Positions 1 to 6,757 are shown, counted from the first letter of the stretch. The stretch: 9,029 nucleotides of DNA from Actinomycetes bacterium (GCA_031268615.1 JAIRWZ010000031.1:1-9029); one strand, 5' to 3'. Translations and numbers: made by a program. Notes: a model not told the origin generated them from the letters alone.

Positions 1-1182
1 CGCAGTGATTTTTTTGATAAATTTCTTGGCGTATCTCTGCGTAACTATATTGCCGGGCATGACTCGGAAGGTGTTCAAACCGAGGTTCTGGACGGAGAGG
101 CAGTGTCGGATGAAGGGGCTGCTTCGGATGGAGGGGCGAACCGTTCCGAGGCGCTCTTTTCCAACGTACGCATAGCGCTGCCTGACAGTGCCCGGCGTCC
201 GGAATTGGCGGGTCTTAGCGAGGATTCCCGGTCCTGGATTATTCGTTGTGTGGGGGATGAAACCTATCTCTGCGTGGGGTCTGCGTTTACCATAGCCCAA
301 CATCCCTATCTGTTTTCCTATATTCGCACTATTAGCTCTGTATATCGCGCCCGCGTTTCCCAATACGAAGCGCTGGCGGGACTGAACGCGGCACTGTCTG
401 TAGCGCTGGCGATTGGTCTTTACCTGCTGGTGCGCTACATTTCTGAACTGGAAGAGCTGACAAAGTCGCAGGAATACTTTATCCATAGTTTGACCCATGA
501 GCTAAAGACGCCCCTGACTGCCATCATCGGGTATTCAGAATTCTTGCGGGATACCAAATATGACGAACAGACCATGATAAAAGGCATGGATTATATGTAT
601 TCCGAGGCAAAACGTTTGGAAGCGCTGTCCGGAAAGCTTATGAGCTTGCTGCTGTTGAAAGAAACAGAGGGCAGGTATCAGCTGTGTAACCTTGCTGACC
701 TGTACCGCTCTGTCAAGGACGGTCTGCAGTTACGCTTGAAAGTAAAAAACTTAATTTTGGATGAGGATATTGCGGATTGCTTTGTTTGGGCGGAACCGGA
801 TTTGATACGAATTGTCATGACCAATCTGGTTGATAATGCCCTGCACGCCTCACCCGACAGGGGGCGGATAGGTATTACTATCGCTTGTGACCGTAGCGAC
901 AAAAGCGGACAGACCCGCATGGCTCGTATGGCTCGCATGGTTGTTGTCGATGAAGGGATTGGCATGGCGCGCGAACACCTTAATCGGGTCTTTGAACCTT
1001 TTTATGTGGCGGACAAGTCGCGAGCCAGAACGAGTGGCGGGAGCGGATTGGGGCTTACCATTTGCAAGGCTATAGTTGATGCGCATCAGGGCAGTATTGA
1101 GATTGAGAGCGAGCCGGGACGGGGGACGCGGGTGACGGTGACCTTTCGGACAGGCGCGTCTAAGACGTCTCAAATTGAATGA
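1..1182 (+). CDS. Sensor histidine kinase, 5' end outside the window
   Basis: The frame is open from base 1, so the gene begins off the left edge; a GTG at 103 is internal and not a credible start. The visible protein has an extracytoplasmic segment of roughly 120 residues with no family I recognise, then a membrane helix (about 375-440 nt, LNAALSVALAIGLYLLV). The DHp helix follows with the H-box SLTHELKTPL; its phospho-acceptor His is encoded at 496-498. The HATPase domain has an N-box (TNLVDNALHAS), G1 (DEGIG), F-box (FEPFY) and G2 (GGSGLGLTI), so the kinase core is intact. Only about 20 residues separate the membrane helix from the His, too few for a HAMP domain. It should autophosphorylate at the inner membrane face and pass phosphate to a response regulator, presumably encoded upstream. 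Just before the G1 box a 9-bp unit is repeated (916-940), giving Met-Ala-Arg twice. The exact stimulus and pathway cannot be read from the sequence. Confidence 0.95.
   Translation, partial: RSDFFDKFLGVSLRNYIAGHDSEGVQTEVLDGEAVSDEGAASDGGANRSEALFSNVRIALPDSARRPELAGLSEDSRSWIIRCVGDETYLCVGSAFTIAQHPYLFSYIRTISSVYRARVSQYEALAGLNAALSVALAIGLYLLVRYISELEELTKSQEYFIHSLTHELKTPLTAIIGYSEFLRDTKYDEQTMIKGMDYMYSEAKRLEALSGKLMSLLLLKETEGRYQLCNLADLYRSVKDGLQLRLKVKNLILDEDIADCFVWAEPDLIRIVMTNLVDNALHASPDRGRIGITIACDRSDKSGQTRMARMARMVVVDEGIGMAREHLNRVFEPFYVADKSRARTSGGSGLGLTICKAIVDAHQGSIEIESEPGRGTRVTVTFRTGASKTSQIE
916..940 (+). repeat. 9-bp tandem repeat inside the histidine kinase gene
   Basis: The unit cgYatggct occurs at 916-924 and 925-933, with a partial third copy at 934-940. 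It encodes Arg-Met-Ala repeated just ahead of the G1 box of the ATP-binding domain. The frame is kept, so the gene is not broken. It is probably a small slippage duplication in a surface loop. Confidence 0.6.
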
Positions 1183-1310
1183 GTTGCCCTGACAAGTTGC
1201 CCTGCCAAGTTATAACAACGATACGGAAGAGTTCGTGCCACTGGACATGGGCGCCCGTGAGTTGACAAGTTGCCCTGACAAATTGCCCTGACAAGTTGCA
1301 ACAACGATAC
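1183..1310 (+). repeat. Two blocks of a 13-bp direct repeat (GTTGCCCTGACAA)
   Basis: The 13-mer appears at 1183-1195, 1196-1208 (one mismatch), 1269-1281 and 1282-1294 (one mismatch), with truncated copies at 1209-1212, 1261-1268 and 1295-1299. Each block ends in the same 11-mer AACAACGATAC (1214-1224 and 1300-1310), so the two blocks look like a duplicated module about 86 bp apart. The second block is followed by an inverted repeat, GCAACAA (1298-1304) with TTGTTGC (1314-1320), and the same right arm could instead pair with GCAAC at 1328-1332. The array starts immediately after the kinase stop codon. No good -10/-35 pair was found in it. It may be an operator array, an intergenic repeat element or a slippage product; I cannot decide. 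Confidence 0.7.
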
Positions 1311-1397
1311 AGCTTGTTGCGGACACGGCAACGGCTCTGCCCCTACACTGGCAAGAGGATGCAGTGACAAGAAGGGCAAGAAGGACAAGCGGGACTT

Positions 1398-1404
1398 AAG
1401 GAGG
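1398..1404 (+). promoter_or_regulatory. Strong Shine-Dalgarno site of the small membrane protein gene
   Basis: AAGGAGG lies 5 nt before the ATG at 1410 and sits in a purine-rich run from about 1366. It is the best ribosome binding site in the window and fixes the start of the following gene. Confidence 0.8.
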
Positions 1405-1409
1405 ACGCA

Positions 1410-1940
1410 ATGATACGGACATTCGTGAGGAAATACGCGGGCCTTATTGTTATGGCGGTTATTGTCATGCTGGTTAGCTTGGCTCTGATGGGGTGGGCAG
1501 TATGGTCTCCCGGGGTTAAGGCGACCAAAAATGTTGTCCAAAGCGCTTCTGCGGACAGTGCCACCCCGGAGGAGGGAAAGAGGGCGTCTTTGCGAACACA
1601 GGAACAGGAGCAGACTGACGCTGATTCGCAGCAGCCCCTGTCGTATGAAGCAGCAATGGAAGTTGCAAAAGAGGAAACCAAAAGGCAGTGCGGCGTGGAT
1701 GTTGACGCGGATGGATACACTCTGTCCGAGCCGGTTGCGGAGGGGACAAAAGCCAAGGCAGGAGAGCTTATCGGGGGTTCCAATTACTGGACCAGCTCTG
1801 AGGCGGCCTACTTAAAAACAGGGGCGGCAAATTTCTATTGGGTAAAAGATGACGCCAGCGGTGGCAGCCACGTTGCCACGGCGGTGAGCAACACAGGGGA
1901 AATAATCAGTGGCTCCTATGAGGTCACCGTTACAGAATAA
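1410..1940 (+). CDS. Single-pass membrane protein with an extracytoplasmic domain, function unknown
   Basis: The protein has 176 residues and starts at an ATG behind a near-perfect Shine-Dalgarno. A basic N-terminus (Arg3, Arg7, Lys8) precedes one hydrophobic helix at about residues 10-33; the rest should lie outside the cell. Residues 40-75 are a Ser/Glu/Gln-rich linker. Residues 76-176 form a soluble domain that opens with an amphipathic helix (LSYEAAMEVAKEETKR) and ends in predicted strands (NFYWV, HVATAVSNTGEIISGSYEVTV). This helix-then-strands order, with a Gly-Glu-Ile near the end, is faintly like a PepSY-type domain, but I would not assign it. There is no lipobox Cys; the only Cys is residue 94. 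The gene follows the histidine kinase by 227 bp and precedes the secreted protease by 106 bp, so an accessory, sensory or inhibitory role near either is possible but unproven. Confidence 0.85.
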   Translation: MIRTFVRKYAGLIVMAVIVMLVSLALMGWAVWSPGVKATKNVVQSASADSATPEEGKRASLRTQEQEQTDADSQQPLSYEAAMEVAKEETKRQCGVDVDADGYTLSEPVAEGTKAKAGELIGGSNYWTSSEAAYLKTGAANFYWVKDDASGGSHVATAVSNTGEIISGSYEVTVTE

Positions 1941-2034
1941 GAGCGGCAGAACACCGACCTCACACCTACCTGTTGGTTTGTAGCTTTAATCCCGGCTTCC
2001 TCTTTTCTTGATGGAAAATGGGGTATGCCCCGTG

Positions 2035-2040
2035 TACAAT
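2035..2040 (+). promoter_or_regulatory. Candidate leaderless -10 element of the subtilase gene
   Basis: TACAAT fits the TANNNT -10 consensus and ends 6 nt before the ATG at 2047, so transcription would start at about the A of that ATG. This geometry is characteristic of leaderless mRNAs in Actinomycetota. No Shine-Dalgarno precedes this or any alternative start. A good -35 is not obvious: TTGATG at 2008-2013 is 21 nt away, which is too far. Confidence 0.5.
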
Positions 2041-2046
2041 GGGATT

Positions 2047-4437
2047 ATGAGTGAGTACGCCCATAGACTGAAACAGGAAAGCGGTGGTGATTCTCTGTCA
2101 GATTGGCGGCGGGCAAGGCGGCGGGCATACAATGCCCGCCCTACAGTTCGGCGGGCAATATTTCTTCTGGCGTTGGTGTTCGTTGTCTCGGCGACGCTGC
2201 CAGGTGTGGACGTACTCGCTTCGCAAGGTTGGCAGCCGGAAACGGGCCTCCCTTACGAAACGAGCCTGGACGCGCCGGTCGCAGAACAGCTGGTTGTTCT
2301 CTACACAGCGGCAGAGACTGACGCCGCCGCGCGTGGCAACGAGGCTACTTTTGACGGGGACGTGGTGGCGGACGTTGCGGAAGCGAAACATCTTTCCGCG
2401 GGAGTTGATGTGGTGGTGCCCGACGAGGGCGTGGACGTTACCGCGTTGGCGGCAGAACTGGAAGCTGACCCGCAGGTTGCGGCGGTGTTCCCGAATCGAG
2501 CGCTCAAGCTGTATGAGGCGCCGAACGATTACGCGTTTTCTTCCGAGGCTCTGACGCGGTATCAGAATACACGCTATGCTTCCCAATACGTTGTGCCCAC
2601 ACGGGCGAACTCGTGGTTTACTGGCGCCTGGCCGCAGTTCCCCCTTGCGTGGCAGTACGCGGCGCTGGGTAATCAGAACGCCTGGGGCACTGCTTCTGGC
2701 TCACCGGTGGTTGTGGGCGTGATAGACACGGGGGTCAACCGGTCACACCCCGATTTAGCGGGGCGTTTAGAGACTGGTAAAAACTACGAGGATAACAACA
2801 CCAATGTTGTTGACCCTGACGGGCACGGCACACAGGTGGCATTGAGCCTGGCGGGAGTTGCCGGCAACAGCTGGGGTTCCGCGGGAGCTGCCGGTCGGAC
2901 GCCGGTAAAAATCAAGCCCTACAGCGTGTGGGGAGATACGGGGTTTGGTAGCCAGGACTTGGTAGTGAGCCACGTCATGGCGGCGCTGGACGATATTTCC
3001 CGCGATAGCAGTGTGCGTATTGTAAACATGAGCTTTGGGGTTGATGGTACTGCCAATCTGTGGCGACCGGGTTCAGGGGATGTATTTTTGCAGTCTCTGT
3101 GGCAAAAATGTGAGACCTTGAAAAACCAGGGAAAGCTGCTGATCGCCGCTGCGGGAAATGGAGTGCCGGTGAGGGGTGTCTGGCACTATAACTACTATTC
3201 GTATCCTGCGGGTTTCGACAATGTTTTGGGTATAGGCGCGTTGGACTATATGTATTCCGGAGTACCTGCCGGGGTGGGGGACGCGACCTACCGAACCACG
3301 AGAAATACGACGCCGACCCTGCGGTATTCCTCTTATTCTCAATATAACAGTCGCGTAGACTTTTGTGCGCCTGGGTCACGTATCGCCATGAATTCGGGTG
3401 ACCGCGGTCTGCGCTTGGCAGCCAATACGCTCACTTTTAACGATGGAACTTCGTTCGCCGCGCCTATTTTTGCCGGAACTGCCGCTGCAATTCTGACGCA
3501 ATGTCCGCAGCTGACAGGTGTCGGTCTGACAAATTTGCTGAAAGCTACTGCCCGGGACTTGCAATATAATCCCTCGCTGGGTGGGGTGTGGGGAGCCAGT
3601 GGTGGGGAAGACAGCGCGTGGGCGGGACGAGACAATCATTACGGTAATGGCATACCGCAAGTTGACGACACCTTCGAGGCCTTGCGCAACCCGGCAAATA
3701 CTACGCATAACCTGACCGTGCGCTTCGTCGATCAGGACGGAAAAGCCCTGGCAGGAGTCCCCTCACTGACGACGACCGTGAAAGACTACAGCGTCTACAC
3801 CGGGTATCACAATAAATCGGTTGCCTGGCACCGCTTTGGTTCCTGGCGCGACAGTACGGGCAACGTGGGGACGGGTACCTCGTATGTCATGCCAGCGCGC
3901 GACGTGACCCTGACCGTCGTCTATCCTGACACCCGTCCAACCTTGGCCTCTATGACTGTGACGGGTTTGAAAAATGTCACGTATACGGGCAAAACCCGCC
4001 GCCCGACCTTCAAAATCGCCTATGGCGGGAAATACTATACGGTCGGTCGCGATTTTACCGCAACCTACGCCAGCAATAAGGCGGTGGGTACGGCGACCAT
4101 TCGGCTGACTGCCAACAATACAACTACGCGCGGCAGTCGCACGTTGAGCTTCAAAATCCTGCCAACCAAGACCAAGATTACCAAACTGACTGCCGGTCGC
4201 AAAAAGCTGACGATGAAATGGAAAAAAATCAGCGGCACGACAAAATATCAAGTGCGTTACAAACGCGCCTCCGCGGGCTGGAAGACCAAAACAGTGTCCG
4301 CCAAAAAGCGCAGCGTGACTTTGCAAAAATTAGCGGCTCGCAAAACCTACAAGCTACAGATTCGTAGCTATAAAACGGTCAAAGGCAAAAAGTTCTACAG
4401 CACGTGGTCCACTCTGAAATCGAAGAAAACAAAGTAG
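2047..4437 (+). CDS. Secreted subtilisin-family (S8) serine protease with Ig-like/FN3-like tail
   Basis: This is a 796-residue preproprotein. Residues 1-36 are an unusually long Arg-rich cytoplasmic extension, followed by a signal helix at about 37-57 (cleavage perhaps after VLA, residue 58). Residues 78-158 resemble an I9-type propeptide. The S8 domain is about 200-545, with the full triad: Asp227 (VIDTG), His260 (DGHGT), Ser469 (DGTSFAAP), and oxyanion Asn371 (AAAGNG). Residues 553-628 look like a bacterial beta-repeat (LTVRFVDQDGK). Residues 632-706 resemble an Ig-like repeat (LKNVTYTGK). Residues 708-796 are a very Lys-rich FN3-like module. There is no LPXTG motif, so release or charge-based wall retention are both possible. 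ATG 2047 is preferred for its leaderless -10 spacing; TTG 2008 and ATG 2011 are in frame but lack ribosome sites. The substrate is unknown; the protease should mature by autocleavage outside the cell. Confidence 0.93.
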   Translation: MSEYAHRLKQESGGDSLSDWRRARRRAYNARPTVRRAIFLLALVFVVSATLPGVDVLASQGWQPETGLPYETSLDAPVAEQLVVLYTAAETDAAARGNEATFDGDVVADVAEAKHLSAGVDVVVPDEGVDVTALAAELEADPQVAAVFPNRALKLYEAPNDYAFSSEALTRYQNTRYASQYVVPTRANSWFTGAWPQFPLAWQYAALGNQNAWGTASGSPVVVGVIDTGVNRSHPDLAGRLETGKNYEDNNTNVVDPDGHGTQVALSLAGVAGNSWGSAGAAGRTPVKIKPYSVWGDTGFGSQDLVVSHVMAALDDISRDSSVRIVNMSFGVDGTANLWRPGSGDVFLQSLWQKCETLKNQGKLLIAAAGNGVPVRGVWHYNYYSYPAGFDNVLGIGALDYMYSGVPAGVGDATYRTTRNTTPTLRYSSYSQYNSRVDFCAPGSRIAMNSGDRGLRLAANTLTFNDGTSFAAPIFAGTAAAILTQCPQLTGVGLTNLLKATARDLQYNPSLGGVWGASGGEDSAWAGRDNHYGNGIPQVDDTFEALRNPANTTHNLTVRFVDQDGKALAGVPSLTTTVKDYSVYTGYHNKSVAWHRFGSWRDSTGNVGTGTSYVMPARDVTLTVVYPDTRPTLASMTVTGLKNVTYTGKTRRPTFKIAYGGKYYTVGRDFTATYASNKAVGTATIRLTANNTTTRGSRTLSFKILPTKTKITKLTAGRKKLTMKWKKISGTTKYQVRYKRASAGWKTKTVSAKKRSVTLQKLAARKTYKLQIRSYKTVKGKKFYSTWSTLKSKKTK
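2108..2157 (+). repeat. REP-like palindrome cluster within the subtilase coding region
   Basis: GGCGGGCAT (2120-2128) and ATGCCCGCC (2132-2140) form a perfect 9-bp stem with a 3-nt spacer. The core GGCGGGCA recurs directly at 2108-2115 and 2150-2157. The pattern, including the CTACA following the right arm, looks like the short G+C-rich extragenic palindromes found in many bacterial genomes. Here it is in frame and encodes most of the Arg-rich stretch just before the signal helix. Confidence 0.7.
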
Positions 4438-4444
4438 GGCGGCA

Positions 4445-5098
4445 TTGGGAAGCAGAGGGGATTTGCTCGTACAGATAGCCCAGTATTTCGCAACACACGG
4501 AAGCGAGTACGTCCATGCTGTCGTCCAGCATGTGGCTATCACGCTGGCGGCGACAGGAGCGGCGGCGGTCGTTGCCGTGCCCGCGGGTATTGCGTGTTCA
4601 CGATTTCCGCGAGTGCGCGGCTTTGTGACCGGTGTTTTTTCGACCTTGCGTATCATTCCCTCATTGGCGGTCTTGTTCCTCTGTATTTCTCTTATCGGCG
4701 TTGGTGAGGCGCCGGCTATTTTGGCGCTGGCATTGCTGGCCGCTCCTCCGCTGTTAATAAATACGACGCTGGGTTTCAGTCGGGTGCCCGGTGCCGTGTT
4801 GGAAACGGCAACGGGGATGGGTATGGGTGTGGCTCGTATTTTCTTTACTGTCAAGGTTCCCTTAGCGGCTCCGCTGATAATTGCAGGATTGAAAACAGCT
4901 CTGGTTGAGGTCATTGCCTCGGCCACGCTGGCTGCCTATATCGGCGCCGGGGGACTGGGCACGATTATTTTTACGGGACTGGGGCTGTTGCGTAGCGATT
5001 TACTGATGATTGGCGGGGTATCGGTGGCCGGGTTGTCACTGGTGGTGAGCGCCCTGATTTCATGGACTGAAAAGAGGTTGCTGCCATGGGAGGCATGA
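4445..5098 (+). CDS. OpuC/Yeh-type osmoprotectant ABC transporter permease (first)
   Basis: The 217-residue protein is almost wholly hydrophobic, with helices at about 28-50, 58-83, 88-108, 139-160 and 180-206. It carries the binding-protein-dependent permease loop (ETATGMGMGVARIFFTVKVPLA shortened: GMGMG, KVPLAAPLII) at about residues 120-146 and the IGAGGLG motif at 166-172 typical of the ProW/OpuCB/YehW group. It should form half of the membrane channel for glycine betaine, choline or a related compatible solute. The start is uncertain: TTG 4445 is used here, 7 nt after the protease stop, with a weak AGGGCGG upstream; TTG 4463 follows GAGGGG but too closely. The short gap suggests read-through or coupling from the protease gene, although the functions are unrelated. 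The stop codon is followed after 55 bp by the ATPase start. Confidence 0.9.
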   Translation: MGSRGDLLVQIAQYFATHGSEYVHAVVQHVAITLAATGAAAVVAVPAGIACSRFPRVRGFVTGVFSTLRIIPSLAVLFLCISLIGVGEAPAILALALLAAPPLLINTTLGFSRVPGAVLETATGMGMGVARIFFTVKVPLAAPLIIAGLKTALVEVIASATLAAYIGAGGLGTIIFTGLGLLRSDLLMIGGVSVAGLSLVVSALISWTEKRLLPWEA

Positions 5099-5153
5099 GA
5101 CCCGGTGATACCTTGTGGGATGGGCAGTGGGTACGCATAACGGAAAGCAGACA

Positions 5154-6011
5154 ATGATGGACGTACTCACTCCTGTGTCTCCTGCACTGGAATTTCACCA
5201 CGTTACCAAGCGTTTTCCTGACGCGGGCTACAACGCTGTGGACGACGTTTCGTTGAGTATCGACGAGGGCGAACTGGTGACTTTGGTGGGGACTTCGGGG
5301 TCGGGGAAGACGACCTTGCTGAAGATGGTGAATCGCCTGTACGAACCCACGGCGGGCCAGATTGTGCTGCGCGGCCATGACATTATGGCTGCCGACCCCG
5401 TGCAGCTGCGGCGGGGGATTGGCTATGTCATTCAGCAGGTCGGGCTGTTTCCGCATATGACGGTGGCTGAAAATATCGCCGTGGTGCCGAAGCTGCTGAA
5501 GTGGGATTCGGCGCGCACGGGCGCACGCATTGACGAGCTGCTGCAATTGGTGCAGCTGGATTCGGCGGAGTTTGCGCGTCGGTATCCGGCGGAATTGAGC
5601 GGTGGACAGCAGCAACGGGTGGGCTTGGCGCGTGCCTTGGCGGTTGACCCGGCGCTCATGTTGCTGGACGAGCCTTTCGGGGCAATCGACGCGATTACAC
5701 GCGATGGTCTGCAAAACGAGCTGTTGCGGATTCATGCGGCACATCGGCGTACCTATCTGTTTGTGACGCACGATATACGCGAGGCCTTCAAGCTGGGGAC
5801 ACGGGTGCTGATTATGCACGGTGGGCGGGTGCAGCAGTTTGCTACTCCCGATGAGATTGCCGCAGCTCCGGCCAACGAGTTTGTCGTCGAGCTGTTGGCG
5901 TCTGCGGGAACATCGGTGGGACCATCGGGGGAAGCCTCTGTGGAGACATCGGGGGGAATGTCTGCGGGGACATCGGTGGGAACATCGACAGGAGATGATG
6001 TTCGTGGCTGA
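5154..6011 (+). CDS. OpuC/Yeh-type osmoprotectant ABC transporter ATPase with repeat tail
   Basis: The 285-residue protein has all ABC ATPase motifs: Walker A GTSGSGKT (46-53), Q-loop Gln94/95, signature LSGGQQQR (148-155), Walker B LMLLDEP (168-174), D-loop GAID and switch His206 (VTHD). The sequence context (KMVNRLYEPTAG, VIQQVGLFPHMTV) places it with OpuCA/ProV/YehX quaternary-amine importers. ATG 5154 is chosen because GGAAAG (5142-5147) lies 6 nt upstream; an earlier in-frame GTG at 5115 lacks a ribosome site. Many OpuCA proteins are about 380-400 residues with two C-terminal CBS domains that sense ionic strength. Here these are absent and the core ends in seven Ser-ending tetrapeptides (251-278) coded by a 12-bp tandem repeat. 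The gene overlaps the start of the second permease, so translation is probably coupled. Energy coupling for both flanking permeases is its inferred role. Confidence 0.94.
   Translation: MMDVLTPVSPALEFHHVTKRFPDAGYNAVDDVSLSIDEGELVTLVGTSGSGKTTLLKMVNRLYEPTAGQIVLRGHDIMAADPVQLRRGIGYVIQQVGLFPHMTVAENIAVVPKLLKWDSARTGARIDELLQLVQLDSAEFARRYPAELSGGQQQRVGLARALAVDPALMLLDEPFGAIDAITRDGLQNELLRIHAAHRRTYLFVTHDIREAFKLGTRVLIMHGGRVQQFATPDEIAAAPANEFVVELLASAGTSVGPSGEASVETSGGMSAGTSVGTSTGDDVRG
5904..5987 (+). repeat. 12-bp minisatellite, seven units, in the ATPase C-terminus
   Basis: Seven codon-aligned 12-bp units start at 5904, 5916, 5928, 5940, 5952, 5964 and 5976, with a consensus near GYGGGAACATCG; units 3 and 5 are the most diverged. 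Each encodes a tetrapeptide of the form A/V/G - G/E - x - Ser (for example AGTS, VGTS, VETS). The 21-mers at 5901-5921 and 5961-5981 differ at one base, showing a higher 60-bp period as well. Gain or loss of units would not shift the frame. The array ends just before the ribosome site of the next gene. Confidence 0.88.
5990..5994 (+). promoter_or_regulatory. Shine-Dalgarno of the second permease
   Basis: AGGAG directly follows the minisatellite. It abuts ATG 5995, lies 3 nt before ATG 5998 and 9 nt before GTG 6004, all in one frame. Spacing favours GTG 6004; the codon choice favours an ATG, so the start remains uncertain by three residues. Confidence 0.5.
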
Positions 6012-6654
6012 AGCCTGGCAACAGTTTATGGCGTATGGGGAAAGATACCCCCATAAACTGGTGGACGCTTTGCTGCAACATCTGCAGATTGTCGGCATTA
6101 CCTTGATGGTTTCGTTGGCGCTGGCTGTCGTGTTAACCCTGCTGTTGATGGACCATCGCCGGGCCGCGGAGCTTGCGGTGAGCGTTCTGGGCGCCTTGTA
6201 TTCTGTGCCGTCGTTGGCAGCCTTTGCCCTGCTGATACCGCTGCTGGGGATTGGGATGGATACGGCCATTGTGGTGCTGGTCATCTACAATCAGTTTTTG
6301 TTGGTGCGTAACTTTCTGGCGGGTTTGGACGCGGTTGACCCGTCCACGGTTGAGGCGGCCATTGCCATGGGCATGACACCGCTTCAGGTTTTGTTGCGCG
6401 TGCGTGTGCCCTTGGCCTTTCCGGTCATTATGGCCGGCGTGCATTTGGCGATTATTTCAACTATTGGTATCGCGACCATTGCCGCTGTCATCAACGCCGG
6501 GGGGATAGGCGTGATTTTATTCGATGGCCTGCGCAGTCACAAGATTGCAAAAATACTGTGGGGTACGGCACTGTCGGCGGGTTTGGCTATAACGGCTAAT
6601 ATGCTGATGACTCGTATCGAACGTCTGGCCGAAAAGCGGCTGCATTTTAGTTGA
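5998..6654 (+). CDS. OpuC/Yeh-type osmoprotectant ABC transporter permease (second)
   Basis: The 218-residue protein is a paralogue of the first permease in this set. It has hydrophobic helices at about 30-50, 57-83, 88-105, 140-165 and 185-205, the group motif SVPSLAAFALLIPLLGIG at 69-86 and the ATPase-contact loop with AMGMTP and RVPLAFPVIMAGV at about 118-147, ending in INAGGIG. It should pair with the first permease as a heterodimeric channel driven by the ATPase. The frame stays open further upstream through the minisatellite, but the ribosome site at 5990-5994 and the translation overlap of 11-17 bp with the ATPase gene support a start at 5995-6004. No substrate-binding protein follows; the next gene belongs to another family. 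The substrate class is inferred from family resemblance only. Confidence 0.9.
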   Translation: MFVAEAWQQFMAYGERYPHKLVDALLQHLQIVGITLMVSLALAVVLTLLLMDHRRAAELAVSVLGALYSVPSLAAFALLIPLLGIGMDTAIVVLVIYNQFLLVRNFLAGLDAVDPSTVEAAIAMGMTPLQVLLRVRVPLAFPVIMAGVHLAIISTIGIATIAAVINAGGIGVILFDGLRSHKIAKILWGTALSAGLAITANMLMTRIERLAEKRLHFS

Positions 6655-6682
6655 GGGGCGGACAGTCGAACAGCTGACCCAT

Positions 6683-6741
6683 TTGCAATTCACCGACTGG
6701 CAAACTTGCTTTTCATCGGTTGGAAAACTTGCAATTCATCG
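6683..6741 (+). repeat. Three direct repeats with exact 23-bp spacing
   Basis: The core TTGCAATTCAYCG occurs at 6683-6695 (C at the variable base), 6706-6718 (TT in place of AA, then T) and 6729-6741 (T). The flanking bases are also conserved (AAACTTGC before, GGTTGG-like after copy 2), so each unit spans most of the 23-bp period. The array lies between the transporter operon and the DUF4143 gene; its last copy supplies the putative -35 of that gene. A 23-bp period is close to two helical turns, so bound proteins would face nearly the same side. Confidence 0.8.
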
Positions 6742-6757
6742 AACGTGCAGGTAAACT
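6729..6757 (+). promoter_or_regulatory. Putative leaderless promoter of the DUF4143 ATPase gene
   Basis: TTGCAA (6729-6734, 4 of 6 to TTGACA) is followed after exactly 17 nt by TAAACT (6752-6757, a TANNNT hexamer), which ends 7 nt before the ATG at 6765. The -35 is the start of the third 23-bp-spaced repeat, so copies 1 and 2 lie just upstream as possible activator or repressor sites. No Shine-Dalgarno is placed for any alternative start. Confidence 0.5.

Noticed and set aside
1262..1290. TTGACA at 1262-1267 as a -35 promoter box
   Set aside because: No acceptable -10 lies 16-18 nt downstream; the hexamer is part of the 13-bp repeat.
4436..4447. Second copy of the REP-like unit after the protease stop
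   Set aside because: GTAGGGCGGCATTG resembles one arm but lacks a matching second arm, so it is probably chance.
5821..5997. Long N-terminal extension of the second permease
   Set aside because: It is an Arg/Leu/Ser-rich and then repeat-derived translation of the ATPase gene in another frame; the ribosome site at 5990-5994 sets the start.
4971..6284. 437-residue open frame on the - strand
   Set aside because: It lies antisense to three well-supported transporter genes, is rich in His/Arg/Pro/Gln as shadow frames are, and has no recognisable domain.
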